Below are positions 8,400 to 17,873 of a DNA stretch of 64,000 nt, piece by piece (the stretch's first letter is position 1; every line of letters begins with the position of its first letter). The notes under the pieces were generated by a model, which saw only the letters and a program-made list of their open reading frames with translations, was not told where the DNA came from and searched no databases. The stretch spans positions 1 to 64,000 of the forward strand of contig CATVYG010000009.1 of assembly GCA_958348225.1 (NCBI GenBank). The letters are read 5' to 3'. Position numbers and translations under genes: made by a program. The stretch is from an uncultured Collinsella sp. (GTDB taxonomy: Bacteria > Actinomycetota > Coriobacteriia > Coriobacteriales > Coriobacteriaceae).

Positions 8400-9257
8400 T
8401 TAGAGATATTCGAGGAAACGAGCCGCCGCGAGCGAAACGTCGGCGGTGCGGTATATGGCGTTGATCTGCCGATGAGGATGTCCCTCGAGCGGGCGCACGG
8501 CAACATCGAACTGGCAGCGGCGCAAGATGAGCGCGGGAAGAATGCTCACGCCCAGGCCGTCCTCGACCATGGCCATAATCGCATAGTCATCCCAGGTCGA
8601 CAGCTTGGAGCGCACCGTCAGCCCCGCCCGACGGAACAGCGGCGTAATCTCGTCGTCGCTACCGCGTTCCAGCAGAATAAACTGCTCGTTGGCCAAATCG
8701 GCAAGGGAAACGACCTCCGCGGTGGCAAGCGAGGAGCCCGCTGGCACCACGGCCATCAGCTCGTCTTGTACCAACGGCCGCGACGCCATGCCGGCGCCGC
8801 GTGGCTCGCGCGGAATAAAGCCCAGGTCGCAGCGGCCTTCCGCCACCCATTGCTCAATCTCGGAGTAATCGCCCATCAGCAACTCATAATCGACGTCCGG
8901 ATGATCGGCGCGAAACCGCGCGATCACCGGCGGCAGTACATGGGTCGCCACACTCGAAAACGTACCGATACAGATCTTGCCACGCATGAGCCCTCGCATC
9001 TCGTCCACGCGTCGCTGCAGGCGGCCAAACTCTTCGCATAACGCCTCGACTGCCGGCATGACCTGCCGCCCGTCGGCGGAAAGCACCACGCCCTCGCGGC
9101 TTCTATCGAGCACTTTAAAGCCCCAGTCGGCCTCAAGGTCTCCCACCATGCGGCTCACGCCCGACTGCGAATAGTTCAGCCGCTCTGCAGCACGCGTAAA
9201 ACTGCCGGCACGCACCGTCTCGAGCAGCACTTGCATCTTTTGGATATTGGTCTCCAC
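8400..9257 (-). CDS. LysR family transcriptional regulator
   Basis: This 285-residue protein has an N-terminal LysR winged helix (AGSFTRAAERLNYSQSGVSR at about 16-35) and a two-lobed effector-binding domain from about 90. The conserved block WDDYAIMAMVEDGLGVSIL near residue 225 is shared with the second LysR at 48607-49473. It is divergent from an EamA transporter gene, so it probably controls that gene in response to an unknown ligand. The start is a GTG with GGGGA upstream. The family call is sure; the target is an inference from position. Confidence 0.92.
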   Translation of the reverse strand: METNIQKMQVLLETVRAGSFTRAAERLNYSQSGVSRMVGDLEADWGFKVLDRSREGVVLSADGRQVMPAVEALCEEFGRLQRRVDEMRGLMRGKICIGTFSSVATHVLPPVIARFRADHPDVDYELLMGDYSEIEQWVAEGRCDLGFIPREPRGAGMASRPLVQDELMAVVPAGSSLATAEVVSLADLANEQFILLERGSDDEITPLFRRAGLTVRSKLSTWDDYAIMAMVEDGLGVSILPALILRRCQFDVAVRPLEGHPHRQINAIYRTADVSLAAARFLEYL

Positions 9258-9276
9258 GGCACGTCCCCGCCCTTAC

Positions 9277-9291
9277 ATGAGTATTTGTCAT
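9277..9291. promoter_or_regulatory. Candidate LysR box
   Basis: ATGA-N7-TCAT is a dyad of the T-N11-A form bound by LysR proteins. It lies in the spacer between the divergent lysR and EamA genes, with a TATATT box about 15 bases further on. Confidence 0.4.
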
Positions 9292-9375
9292 GTCATCCAT
9301 GCATTATATTCGCTTTTCTTCTAAAGCCAGTTCACCCATATTGAACATGCTCGGATATAGAGGGGACGGAAGCGC

Positions 9376-10287
9376 ATGAACAACGGACTGTTTACATACT
9401 TAGCAGCATTGCTATTGTTTGGCTCCAACGGCATCATCGCCGCTGCCATCGCGCTGCCGAGCTCCGATATCGTGCTCCTGCGCACGTTTTTGGGCGCCCT
9501 CTCGCTTGTCACCGTCCTCGCCATCACTCAACGCCATAAGTTGCAGGCGCCATCTCGCCCCCGCGAAGCCGCAGCCCTTCTCCTCTCGGGAGCCGCGCTG
9601 GGCGCCAGCTGGATTTTTCTGTTCCGCGCCTACCAGACGATCGGCGTCGGCATATCCTCGCTGCTGTACTACTGCGGCCCCATCATCGTTATGGCGCTCT
9701 CCCCGCTCATCTTTGGCGAAAAATTGACCGGTGGCAAAATCGCCGGCTTCATAGCTGTCGCCTGCGGCGCCTTCCTCATCGCGGCCCAAGGCCTCGGCGG
9801 CAATATGCCCATCGCGGGCATCGTGTGCGGCATCGCCTCGGCCTTCTGCTATGCATTGATGGTCATCGCCAGCAAGGGTGCGCCGCACATCGAGGGCCTC
9901 GAGAACTCCGCGCTCCAGGTGAGCGCCGCCTTTTTGACCGCGCTGGTCCTTACGCTCCTCACGCAGGGCGCCCCCTCATTCCTGTCCGCCGGCGTCGCCG
10001 CCAGTATTGATTGGCGCGCCGTCGTCATGCTCGGCGTCGTCAACACCGGACTCGGTTGCCTGCTCTACTTTAGCGCCGTCGCCAAACTGCCCGTGCAGAC
10101 CGTCGCCGTCGTCGGCTACCTTGAGCCGCTTTCGGCCGTCGTGTTCTCGGCCGTCCTTTTGGGCGAAACCATAACACCGGTCCGCCTGATGGGCGCCGCG
10201 CTTATCATCGGCGGCGCGATTTTTTGCGAACTCGCCGGCAAACGCGCAAACACCAAGGCTGGCATCGCCCAGACAGCACGTGCTTAA
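9376..10287 (+). CDS. EamA/DMT family transporter
   Basis: This 303-residue protein has about ten hydrophobic helices in two homologous EamA halves, the usual DMT layout. Typical elements are SGAALGASWIFLFRAYQTIGVGISSLLYY at the third and fourth helices and the C-terminal GYLEPLSAVVFSAVLLGETI block. Members export amino acids, nucleosides or other small metabolites; the cargo here is unknown. GGGACGGAAG precedes the ATG. It is divergent from a LysR gene that probably regulates it. A similar LysR/EamA pair occurs at 48.6-50.5 kb. Confidence 0.9.
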   Translation: MNNGLFTYLAALLLFGSNGIIAAAIALPSSDIVLLRTFLGALSLVTVLAITQRHKLQAPSRPREAAALLLSGAALGASWIFLFRAYQTIGVGISSLLYYCGPIIVMALSPLIFGEKLTGGKIAGFIAVACGAFLIAAQGLGGNMPIAGIVCGIASAFCYALMVIASKGAPHIEGLENSALQVSAAFLTALVLTLLTQGAPSFLSAGVAASIDWRAVVMLGVVNTGLGCLLYFSAVAKLPVQTVAVVGYLEPLSAVVFSAVLLGETITPVRLMGAALIIGGAIFCELAGKRANTKAGIAQTARA

Positions 10288-10321
10288 TAGCCCCTGCTCT
10301 GAAATACTACCTGCGTATATG

Positions 10322-10345
10322 AATAATCCCCAGATGGGGATTATT
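10322..10345. promoter_or_regulatory. Inverted repeat upstream of kup
   Basis: AATAATCCCC (10322-10331) and GGGGATTATT (10336-10345) are exact arms around AGAT. It lies 34 bases after the EamA stop and 100 bases before kup, so it may terminate the first transcript or act as an operator. I see no recognisable c-di-AMP riboswitch in the 157-base spacer. Confidence 0.5.
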
Positions 10346-10444
10346 GTCTAAAACACCCCGATGTGCCAAACTGCTCTTATATGTATAAAGATGGCATAAA
10401 GGTCTACTGCTCGTGGCAGAGGCCAGATGTCCAAGGGAGTCCAC

Positions 10445-12676
10445 GTGGCACACAACAAGCTGGAGGCAAGCCTCCAAGACCAGCGTAGTCAAGGCGGGCA
10501 TGGAGCCATTCCCCTCTCCGCTGGCATGCTGCTCGTAACGCTCGGCGTCGTCTACGGTGACATCGGCACAAGCCCCATGTACACCATGAAATCAATCGTC
10601 GCCAACAACGGCGGCATCGGCACCGTCAGCGAGGACATGATTCTGGGCGCGCTTTCGCTCGTCATCTGGACCATGACACTCGTGACCACGGTCAAGTACG
10701 TTGTAATCGCCATGAAGGCCGACAACCATAACGAGGGCGGCATCTTCGCCCTGTTCAGTCTCGTGCGTAAGGTGGCGCCGTGGCTGATTCTGCCCGCCAT
10801 GATCGGCGGCGCGGCGCTGCTCGCCGACGGCATCCTCACCCCCGCCGTCACGGTTACCACGGCCATTGAGGGCCTGCGCACTATCGAGTGGGGCCACGCG
10901 CTATTGGGTGACGGGCAAACCAACGTCATCATTATTACCATCATCATTATCTGCGGCCTATTTGCCATGCAGCGCGCCGGTACCTCGTCGATCGGCAAGC
11001 TGTTCGGCCCGCTCATGACACTATGGTTCCTGTTCCTGGCGGGCGCCGGCCTGTTCAACATGCTCGGCAACCTGTCCATCCTACGCGCGCTCAACCCCAT
11101 CCGCGGCATCATGTTCCTGTTCTCGCCCATCAACCACTCGGGCATCATGGTGCTCGGCTTCGTCTTCCTGTCGACGACCGGCGCCGAGGCGCTCTATTCG
11201 GATATGGGTCACGTGGGCAAGGCTAACATTTACGCATCCTGGCCGTTCGTAAAGGCGGCCCTCATCCTTAACTATCTGGGTCAGGGCGCTTGGCTGCTCG
11301 CCAATAACTCCAACCCCCAGATGCTCGCGATGGATATCGTCAACCCGTTCTATATGATGCTTCCCGAGCCCCTGCGCCCCTTTGCCATCGTGCTTTCGGC
11401 CGTAGCGGCCATCATCGCCTCGCAGGCGCTCATCACCGGCTCGTTCTCGCTGGTATCCGAGGCAACCCGTCTCAATCTCATGCCGCACCTGCGCATCCAC
11501 TACCCCAGCGACACCAAGGGTCAGCTCTATATTCCGCTTGTCAACAACATCATGTGGGTCGGCTGCATCTTCATTGTGCTGCTGTTCCAAAACTCCGAGC
11601 GCATGGAGAGCGCCTACGGCCTCGCCATTACCGTGACCATGCTCATGACCACGACGCTTTTGACAAGCTACATCGCCGGCATCCTCAAGCACAAGCTGGG
11701 TGCCTGCGTCTTCGCCCTGCTCTTTGGTGCCATTGAGCTGTGCTTCTTCGCCTCGTGCCTCACCATGTTCTTTGACGGCGGCTACGTCATGATCTTCCTG
11801 GCCGCACTGCTGTTCGGCCTTATGTATGTGTGGCGTCGCGGTACCGCCATCGAGCGCACGCAGACGATTCTGCTGCCCGTCTCCAAGTACATCGATCAGC
11901 TCAACCGCCTGCGCAACGACGAGACTTACCCCGTGCTCGCCGACAATCTCGTGTTCCTCACCAACAGCCCCGACCCGCTCACGCTCGACCGCGACGTGCT
12001 CTATTCCATCCTGGACAAACATCCCAAGCGCGCTAAGGCTTATTGGTTCATCAACGTGCACGTTACCGACGAGCCCTATACTCACGAGTATTCCGTTGAG
12101 ACCTTTGGCACGGACTTTTTGTTCCGCGTGCGCCTGGACCTAGGCTTTAAGGTCAATCAGCGCATCAACGCCTACCTGCGCCAGATCGTTGGCGACCTGA
12201 TGGCATCGGGTGAGTTGCCACCGCAGCATCACACCTACTCCATCTACGAGACACGCGGCAACGTGGGCGACTTCCGTTTTTGCATGCTGCGCAAGATGCT
12301 TGCCCCCGAAACGGACATCAACCGCAACGACCATCGCGTCATGGCCATCAAGTACGCCGTCCGCCGCGCCTGCGGAAGCCCGGCACGTTGGTACGGTCTC
12401 GAGAACTCGGCCATCATTATCGAGTACGTGCCCCTCTTTGCCCGTATGCGTCCGGCAGTCAAACTCGTACGCACCCAGGTGCCGCTCGAAGTTCAGATCG
12501 AGGAAGCTGAGGAAATGGATGTCGATATCTTCTCGGACGACCTGGTCAACGGCAACGAAGCCGGCAAGAACATGAACGTCGATCCCACCGAGCTGCTCGA
12601 GAGCGTCGCCGATACGCCCGAACAGCAACAGCTCGACGGCCTCGAGAGCACCCAGCTCAACGACGCCAACTTCTAG
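10445..12676 (+). CDS. kup: Kup family potassium uptake transporter
   Basis: This 743-residue protein is a K+:H+ symporter of the KUP/HAK/KT family. The signature GVVYGDIGTSPMYTMKSI is near residue 30, and about 12 membrane helices follow to near residue 460. The cytoplasmic C-terminal region is long (about 280 residues) and ends in an acidic tail rich in Glu, Asp and Asn. It is longer than E. coli Kup (622). The start is set at the GTG at 10445, because AAGGGAG lies 6 bases before it; an ATG six codons upstream is less well placed. The gene is monocistronic, with a terminator after it. Confidence 0.95.
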   Translation: MAHNKLEASLQDQRSQGGHGAIPLSAGMLLVTLGVVYGDIGTSPMYTMKSIVANNGGIGTVSEDMILGALSLVIWTMTLVTTVKYVVIAMKADNHNEGGIFALFSLVRKVAPWLILPAMIGGAALLADGILTPAVTVTTAIEGLRTIEWGHALLGDGQTNVIIITIIIICGLFAMQRAGTSSIGKLFGPLMTLWFLFLAGAGLFNMLGNLSILRALNPIRGIMFLFSPINHSGIMVLGFVFLSTTGAEALYSDMGHVGKANIYASWPFVKAALILNYLGQGAWLLANNSNPQMLAMDIVNPFYMMLPEPLRPFAIVLSAVAAIIASQALITGSFSLVSEATRLNLMPHLRIHYPSDTKGQLYIPLVNNIMWVGCIFIVLLFQNSERMESAYGLAITVTMLMTTTLLTSYIAGILKHKLGACVFALLFGAIELCFFASCLTMFFDGGYVMIFLAALLFGLMYVWRRGTAIERTQTILLPVSKYIDQLNRLRNDETYPVLADNLVFLTNSPDPLTLDRDVLYSILDKHPKRAKAYWFINVHVTDEPYTHEYSVETFGTDFLFRVRLDLGFKVNQRINAYLRQIVGDLMASGELPPQHHTYSIYETRGNVGDFRFCMLRKMLAPETDINRNDHRVMAIKYAVRRACGSPARWYGLENSAIIIEYVPLFARMRPAVKLVRTQVPLEVQIEEAEEMDVDIFSDDLVNGNEAGKNMNVDPTELLESVADTPEQQQLDGLESTQLNDANF

Positions 12677-12696
12677 CGACGTCACAAATCAACGAC

Positions 12697-12735
12697 AGCG
12701 GCCCTGCACCTCACGAGAGACGCAGGGCCGCTTTG
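12697..12735. terminator. Terminator after kup
   Basis: AGCGGCCCTGC (12697-12707) pairs exactly with GCAGGGCCGCT (12722-12732), followed by TTTG. It lies between the convergent kup and bile salt hydrolase genes. Confidence 0.8.
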
Positions 12736-12755
12736 CATTGCAGTAAAGCTAACGG

Positions 12756-13721
12756 CTACGAACGACGCGGCTCGGGAACCACGAGCCTATCGGGGCTTGC
12801 GCCCTCGGCATCCATCAGGCTCACGTAGCGAATCGACGGATCCCCATACATCGCGTAGTAATAATTGCCCGTGCGCGCGCTAAAGCATCCGGTGTAGATA
12901 GTCTTCTCGAACTTGCCATCGCCCATCCTGGACGCCCCCTCGATCATCACCACGCCCTCGAGCGAGCGGAACATGCGGACGACGTTTTCGGTCTCGCTCT
13001 CCTTTTGCGGGTAATTGGCATTGAGGTACGCCGCCTTTACAAAACGGCTCGGCGAATAGCAGTCACCCGGAATACCGCGCATGCCGGCACCGGCTCCATA
13101 GGGCTTAAGCTCGGCGCCACGCCACTTCGCCGTCTGCGGAAAATCGCTTGTGGCGGTGATATAGGTGCGCAGGTTTTCCATGTGCCACGGGAAGGTGGGC
13201 TGATTGGCAAGGGTGTCGACCGGATCGTCGTATACATGCAGGCCGTCAGCCATCATCTCGACCACGATGCTGCGCTGGCTGTCGCCGATAATCCAATGGA
13301 GCAGCGACACACCCAGCCCCTCTCCGGCAGATTTGGCGACAATCACCGTGTCGCGCAGCGCGGCCTCGGCCTCATCGACCGTCGAGAACGTCGCTGCCAC
13401 CCACAGGGGAAACTCATAGGCCGCGATATTGGTCTTTCCATCAACCGGCCCCTCGGCATACTCGGCATAACCCGGGAAATTGAGGCCCGCCACGGCGAGG
13501 CCCGCATCGTTGCCGCAATCGAAGAACATAGGGTAGTTCTTGTAATCGATGCACATACCGATCACCGCGTGTGCCGCTGTCGCGTCGTCGATAAACGAAT
13601 ACGGAATGTGAAACCCGCGCGGCATCACGCGAACCTGTTGGCCGTAGTCAAAGCTCCAGTCGAGGTTGCGGCCCAGATACATGTGACCAGAATTATCGGT
13701 AAATCGAATACTCGTACACAT
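12756..13721 (-). CDS. bsh: Choloylglycine hydrolase family protein, probable bile salt hydrolase
   Basis: This 321-residue Ntn-hydrolase starts MCTSIRF, so removal of Met exposes the nucleophile Cys2. Arg18 and Asp21 fall exactly where the family needs them (GRNLDW), Asn81 lies in GLNFPGYAEY, and an Arg lies in SRFVKAAYL. ANQPTF replaces the common TNNPTF. Such enzymes deconjugate taurine- or glycine-linked bile salts in gut bacteria; close relatives cleave penicillin V, which sequence alone does not exclude. AGGAGG precedes the ATG at 13721, so the longer in-frame opening with 21 extra residues is rejected, since it would bury the catalytic Cys. Confidence 0.9.
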   Translation of the reverse strand: MCTSIRFTDNSGHMYLGRNLDWSFDYGQQVRVMPRGFHIPYSFIDDATAAHAVIGMCIDYKNYPMFFDCGNDAGLAVAGLNFPGYAEYAEGPVDGKTNIAAYEFPLWVAATFSTVDEAEAALRDTVIVAKSAGEGLGVSLLHWIIGDSQRSIVVEMMADGLHVYDDPVDTLANQPTFPWHMENLRTYITATSDFPQTAKWRGAELKPYGAGAGMRGIPGDCYSPSRFVKAAYLNANYPQKESETENVVRMFRSLEGVVMIEGASRMGDGKFEKTIYTGCFSARTGNYYYAMYGDPSIRYVSLMDAEGASPDRLVVPEPRRS

Positions 13722-13787
13722 AGCGCCTCCTAGCTTTACGTTCCTGTTAAGTTCATTGTCTCCAAACAAAAAGGCGCTAAACACAAA

Positions 13788-13821
13788 AGCCCGGACATGA
13801 CAACAACGTCATACCCGGGCT
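13788..13821 (-). terminator. Terminator for the second deformylase-like gene
   Basis: AGCCCGGACATGAC (13788-13801) pairs with GTCATACCCGGGCT (13808-13821). On the minus strand it is followed by TTTTGTGTTT. It separates the deformylase-like gene from the bile salt hydrolase gene. Confidence 0.75.
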
Positions 13822-13862
13822 ATTCAAGCAGGATAAGCTCAACCAAGTTAACCCCGCAGGTC

Positions 13863-13902
13863 GTCTAAGGGGTCAAAGTGCGGTGCTTTGGTCCCCTTAG
13901 AC
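13863..13902. repeat. Hairpin containing the stop codon of the second deformylase-like gene
   Basis: GTCTAAGGGG (13863-13872) pairs with CCCCTTAGAC (13893-13902), and CAAAG/CTTTG extends the stem. The TAA stop at 13897-13899 lies inside the right arm, so the hairpin straddles the 3' end of the gene. Confidence 0.6.
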
Positions 13903-14316
13903 CAACTTTCCTAGACAGTGGTCAATCATATGCTGGATCATCTGTGCCTCAAAGCCCGCGTAGTCGCGGCGGCACTCCTTCATCTTGCCGTCGACAATCT
14001 GGTCAAAGGCAACCTTGCACTTGATGTAGCGCGTGGACTTGGTGACCTCCTCGTGCGTCAGGCAGCTCTCCTCCATCTTGCTGGCGCCCAGACCAAACAC
14101 CAGACGGGGGTTGTAGAGCACATGGGGCTCGCCGGCATCGTCCAGGTAGACGCAGACCTTCTTGGTGACGCCAATCTGGTTGGCGGCAAGGCAGCCGGCA
14201 TCGTCGAGCGACTTGATGGTATCGATCAGGTCCTGTGCCACCGACTCGTCCTCGACGGTCGCGACCTCGCAACGCTGGGACAGAATAGCCTCGTCGTGGC
14301 AAAGCTCTTTAATCAT
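13897..14316 (-). CDS. Peptide deformylase-like protein lacking the catalytic glutamate
   Basis: This 139-residue protein has deformylase motif I with glutamine (GCLAANQIGV), motif II as ESCLT in place of EGCLS, and motif III as QHMIDH in place of HEIDH. The metal-binding Cys and both His are kept, but the catalytic Glu is Met, so normal deformylase activity is unlikely. It may bind metal, formyl-peptides or the ribosome, or do something else. GGAGG lies 5 bases before the ATG at 14316, which I prefer to the start four codons upstream. The changes complement those in the paralogue at 6231-6641. Confidence 0.78.
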   Translation of the reverse strand: MIKELCHDEAILSQRCEVATVEDESVAQDLIDTIKSLDDAGCLAANQIGVTKKVCVYLDDAGEPHVLYNPRLVFGLGASKMEESCLTHEEVTKSTRYIKCKVAFDQIVDGKMKECRRDYAGFEAQMIQHMIDHCLGKLV

Positions 14317-14509
14317 ACGTTCCTCCATAGGGGTCGTTGTAACCGCTTAAGTATACGGTACCCACACTTTTTCATGCGAAAAATACCGTCCGTCTGCTAC
14401 AAAGCGCCGAACATCAACATGCGAGGAACAACAGCGTCGTAAAGGGGCTATAGTGGGTGAGTTCGTGTCAATCGGCCTAAACTCGGGGCCGAACAAGGAA
14501 AGGGTATGC

Positions 14510-15820
14510 ATGGACGAACTATTTCACGTCAGCGAGCGCAAGTCCACAATCGGGACCGAACTCCGCGCTGGACTGACAACATTCCTGGCGATGGCCTACA
14601 TCATCGCCGTCAACCCCGCGGTGCTCTCGGGCGCTGGCATCGATGCGGGAGCGCTCGCCTGCGCCACCTGCCTGGGCGCCGGCATCATGACCATCTGCAT
14701 GGGCATCTTCGCCAACCGCCCGCTCGCCTGCGCGTCGGGCTTAGGCGTCAACGCGATGATCGCTGGAATCACCACCACCGTCTGCGGCGGTGACTGGCAC
14801 GTGGCCATGAGCGTCATCTTCCTTGAGGGCGTCGTCATCTTGCTGCTCGTGCTTTGTGGCCTGCGCGAGGCCATCATGGACGCCATCCCGGTTGTCCTGC
14901 GTCACGCCATCTCGGTGGGTCTGGGCCTGTTTATCGCCATGATCGGCCTGTGCGACGCTGGCATCATCACCGCTGGCGCCGGTACGCTCGTCGGCCTGGG
15001 CGACATCGCCTCCCCCACCTTTATCGTCGGTATCATCTCCATCGTCGTGACGGTTGCCCTGGCTTCCCGCAACGTGCCGGGCTCGCTGCTCATCGGCATC
15101 ATCGTCGCCGTTATCGCCGGTATCCCGCTGGGCGTCACCCACGCCCCCGAGGGCCTCATCGCCCCGCTCGACTTCTCGAGCATCGGTGGCCCCATCGCCG
15201 ACGCCGGCGGCGTGCCCGCCATCGTCAAGGTCCTTACCGACCCCACGCTCCTCGTCATCTCGTTCTCGCTGCTCATGAGTGACTTCTTCGACACCATGGG
15301 CACCGCGATGGCCGTGGCCAAGCAGGGCGAGTTCCTCACCGACGACGGCAACGTCGAGAATATCAAGGAGATCCTGATCGTCGACTCCGCCGCCGCTGCT
15401 GTGGGCGGTTTCATGGGCGTCTCCTCCATCACCACCTTCGTCGAGTCCACCTCTGGCGCTGCCGACGGTGGCCGCACGGGCCTCACCTCCGTCACCACCG
15501 GCGTGCTGTTCATTCTCGCCGCGTTCTTCTCCCCCATCGTCACCATCGTTTCCAGCGCCGCCACCTGCGGCGCCCTGGTCTACGTCGGCTACCTCATGAT
15601 GAGCGAGGCCTCCGAGATTGACTGGTCCGACGTGTCGCAGGGTTTCCCGGCGTTCATGATTGTCGCCGGCGTGCCCTTCACCTACTCCATCTCTGCCGGC
15701 ATCGGTCTGGGCTTTATCGCCTACGTAGTCGTCGCGCTCTTTAAGGGCGAGGCTTCCAAGATCAAGCCGCTCATGTGGATCGCAGCCCTCGCCTTCCTCG
15801 TCTACTTCTTTGTAGCGTAG
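14510..15820 (+). CDS. NCS2 family purine permease (guanine/hypoxanthine type)
   Basis: This 436-residue membrane protein matches the AzgA/PbuG branch of NCS2. The N-terminal block TTFLAMAYIIAVNPAVLS (near residue 28), SDFFDTMGTAMAVA in the middle and STSGAADGGRTGLTSV are characteristic. It should take up hypoxanthine, guanine or adenine with protons; the exact base is unknown. The start at 14510 has AAGGAAAGGG upstream and begins MDELFHVSE, as in relatives; a longer opening begins 19 codons earlier. I see no purine riboswitch before it. A strong terminator follows. Confidence 0.92.
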   Translation: MDELFHVSERKSTIGTELRAGLTTFLAMAYIIAVNPAVLSGAGIDAGALACATCLGAGIMTICMGIFANRPLACASGLGVNAMIAGITTTVCGGDWHVAMSVIFLEGVVILLLVLCGLREAIMDAIPVVLRHAISVGLGLFIAMIGLCDAGIITAGAGTLVGLGDIASPTFIVGIISIVVTVALASRNVPGSLLIGIIVAVIAGIPLGVTHAPEGLIAPLDFSSIGGPIADAGGVPAIVKVLTDPTLLVISFSLLMSDFFDTMGTAMAVAKQGEFLTDDGNVENIKEILIVDSAAAAVGGFMGVSSITTFVESTSGAADGGRTGLTSVTTGVLFILAAFFSPIVTIVSSAATCGALVYVGYLMMSEASEIDWSDVSQGFPAFMIVAGVPFTYSISAGIGLGFIAYVVVALFKGEASKIKPLMWIAALAFLVYFFVA

Positions 15821-15847
15821 CGGCAAAGCTGCCAAAGCAGAACACCA

Positions 15848-15886
15848 AAGCGCGGAGTCGCATCGAGCGGCTCCGCGCTTTTCTTT
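15848..15886 (+). terminator. Terminator after the purine permease gene
   Basis: AAGCGCGGAG (15848-15857) pairs with CTCCGCGCTT (15871-15880) and is followed by TTCTTTT. A similar stem occurs at 17941-17965, within the duplicated block. Confidence 0.88.
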
Positions 15887-16027
15887 TAAGTCCAGGCAAC
15901 GCACGGACGCGCGATGTATTGGTTACCGATTTTTGGACATTTTGCCCTCAAAACGGCACTACCGCCGGCTACATCCTGCAGATATGCTGGGCGTAATCGC
16001 ATAGGCCCTATGAGGATGGGAGTAACC

Positions 16028-17815
16028 ATGGCCGCCTTGTTCACGACCCCCAAGCGCAATGACAAAACCTCTGGAGCCCATTTTGTCGAGCCCGACGTGC
16101 GCCGTCGCACGCTGCTCGCACGCGGCAGCTGGCGCCGCGTGACGCGCCGCATCGTCTGCAGCCTGACCTGCGCGCTCACGGTGAGCTCGCTGCTCATGCC
16201 GAGCGTCTCGCTTGCGGCCGAGTGGGTGGACGTCGGCGGCAGCCGGTATGACGCTGGCACCGCGGCGGGTGACGAGGCTGGCACCTGGTCATGGGACGGC
16301 GCCGATGACATGAAGCTCAACGGCTATAACGGAGGTGCAATCCAGGCTGCGGGCAAGCTCAACATTGCCTACGAGGGCAAGAACACCATGAAAACCGAGC
16401 CCGATTACACCGGAGCCGCCATCAAAGCGCAGGATGGCACTAGCCAGAAAGCAGAGTTGAACATAACGAGCTCGAATAGCACGGATGAGCTCAATGTGAC
16501 AGCCGAGACCGATGCAATTAAATCCACAGGCGACCTCTCCATTTCTGGCCCAGGCACTGTGAACACCACAAGCACTAATGCCGACGGAATTGAGGCAAAG
16601 GGCGATCTCTCTATCACGGGCTCGGGCACCGTGAATGCAACGGGCGGCACCGAAGGCATCCAATCCAAGGGCAAGACCACCATCGATTCCTCTGGCACAG
16701 TGATCGCTAAAGGAAACGAAAGTTACGGCATCTCCGCAGGCAGTGACCTGATCATCAAAGGCGGTGGCAAGGTAGAAGCAAGCTCTATCGAGGACGTGGC
16801 GATTTATACCGATGGCAACATCGAGATTTCGGGCGGCAGTCAGGTCGAGGCGAGCTCCCAGGAAGACCTTGCCGTCGACGCTGAGGGCAGTCTCACGGTC
16901 ACCAACGCATCCCTTAACGCAAGCGGTGTTGAGTATGGCGTCTATGGCCGCAAGGGCATCACGCTCGACCACGCGACCGTGACGGTCCGTGCAAGCACGG
17001 GCGGCGGTTGGCAAACTATCGCTCTCATCACTGACGAGGACGACATCGTCATCAAGAATGGTTCCATCGTGGACGCGCTCGCGGAAGGCGGGTTCTCGGC
17101 TGCTATCGCCAGCAGAAACTACAACCCTGGCGAGTCAGGCGGCCACATCTACATCAGCGACTCCGCTGTCAAGGCTATAGCCCGCTATATCGAGACCGGT
17201 GGCGGCGGCCCCGATCACTACAGCGGAGACCAGAACGACGAAATCATCCCTGAGTCCGAGGGCCTGAACATCGGCATCTTCGCGCAGACCAGCGAGGGCA
17301 TCACGCCCGCGACCATCTCGATTATCCGCAGCAAGGTCACGGCCGAGGGAGACACGGCAGCAATCTTCGCCCTTGCCATGAGCGAGGACGGCAAGGCGAT
17401 CGGCACCATCGAGATCGAGGGCGCTCCCATTCAGAGGCCCGCAGGCGGCAAGGTCATTGACTATCGCTACGAGCAAGAGTACAGCCGCAGCATTATCTAT
17501 GAGGCAGGGCAAACCATCGGCACGGGCGACGCCACGATCGACTCCCCCTATGACGCCGCTGTCGCCAAGAGCACGGTCATCGTGCCTCCCGAGGAGATCA
17601 AACCCGAGGAAAAGCCCGGCGAGACCAAGCCCGAGGGTTCCAAGTCCGAGGGCACGAAGACAACCAAGACCGTTGCAGTTGCAGCCACGGGAGCCAAGAC
17701 CACCGGCAAGCTCGCGGCAACCGGCGACGCCTCGAGTGCCTTCATCGTGGCATCCGCCCTTGCGGGAACAGCCGCCATCGCCGCAGGCGCCGTGGTGAGC
17801 CGCAAGCGCTCATAG
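16028..17815 (+). CDS. Sortase-anchored surface protein with beta-helix (Cthe_2159-like) repeats, copy 1
   Basis: The 595-residue product starts with a long basic leader and hydrophobic segment ending SVSLAAEW (about residues 40-65), a signal peptide. Residues about 100-400 are repeats such as GDLSISGPGTV and GDLSITGSGTV, with a period of about 20 residues, typical of a right-handed beta helix like the carbohydrate-binding Cthe_2159 family. A Pro/Lys/Glu-rich spacer then leads to LAATGD, a hydrophobic stretch and RKRS, a class E-type (LAxTG) sortase signal. It is probably displayed on the wall and binds glycans or hosts; that is inference. The start at 16028 has GGGAG upstream. It is a tandem duplicate of the next gene. 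Confidence 0.8.
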   Translation: MAALFTTPKRNDKTSGAHFVEPDVRRRTLLARGSWRRVTRRIVCSLTCALTVSSLLMPSVSLAAEWVDVGGSRYDAGTAAGDEAGTWSWDGADDMKLNGYNGGAIQAAGKLNIAYEGKNTMKTEPDYTGAAIKAQDGTSQKAELNITSSNSTDELNVTAETDAIKSTGDLSISGPGTVNTTSTNADGIEAKGDLSITGSGTVNATGGTEGIQSKGKTTIDSSGTVIAKGNESYGISAGSDLIIKGGGKVEASSIEDVAIYTDGNIEISGGSQVEASSQEDLAVDAEGSLTVTNASLNASGVEYGVYGRKGITLDHATVTVRASTGGGWQTIALITDEDDIVIKNGSIVDALAEGGFSAAIASRNYNPGESGGHIYISDSAVKAIARYIETGGGGPDHYSGDQNDEIIPESEGLNIGIFAQTSEGITPATISIIRSKVTAEGDTAAIFALAMSEDGKAIGTIEIEGAPIQRPAGGKVIDYRYEQEYSRSIIYEAGQTIGTGDATIDSPYDAAVAKSTVIVPPEEIKPEEKPGETKPEGSKSEGTKTTKTVAVAATGAKTTGKLAATGDASSAFIVASALAGTAAIAAGAVVSRKRS

Positions 17816-17873
17816 ACGCCCTTCATACACGAACCGACACTTTTAAAGCCGCCTAGTCCGCGCACCGTTTAGC

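Noticed and set aside
14317..14509. Purine riboswitch before the NCS2 permease gene
   Set aside because: I could not find the conserved purine-aptamer stems and loops.
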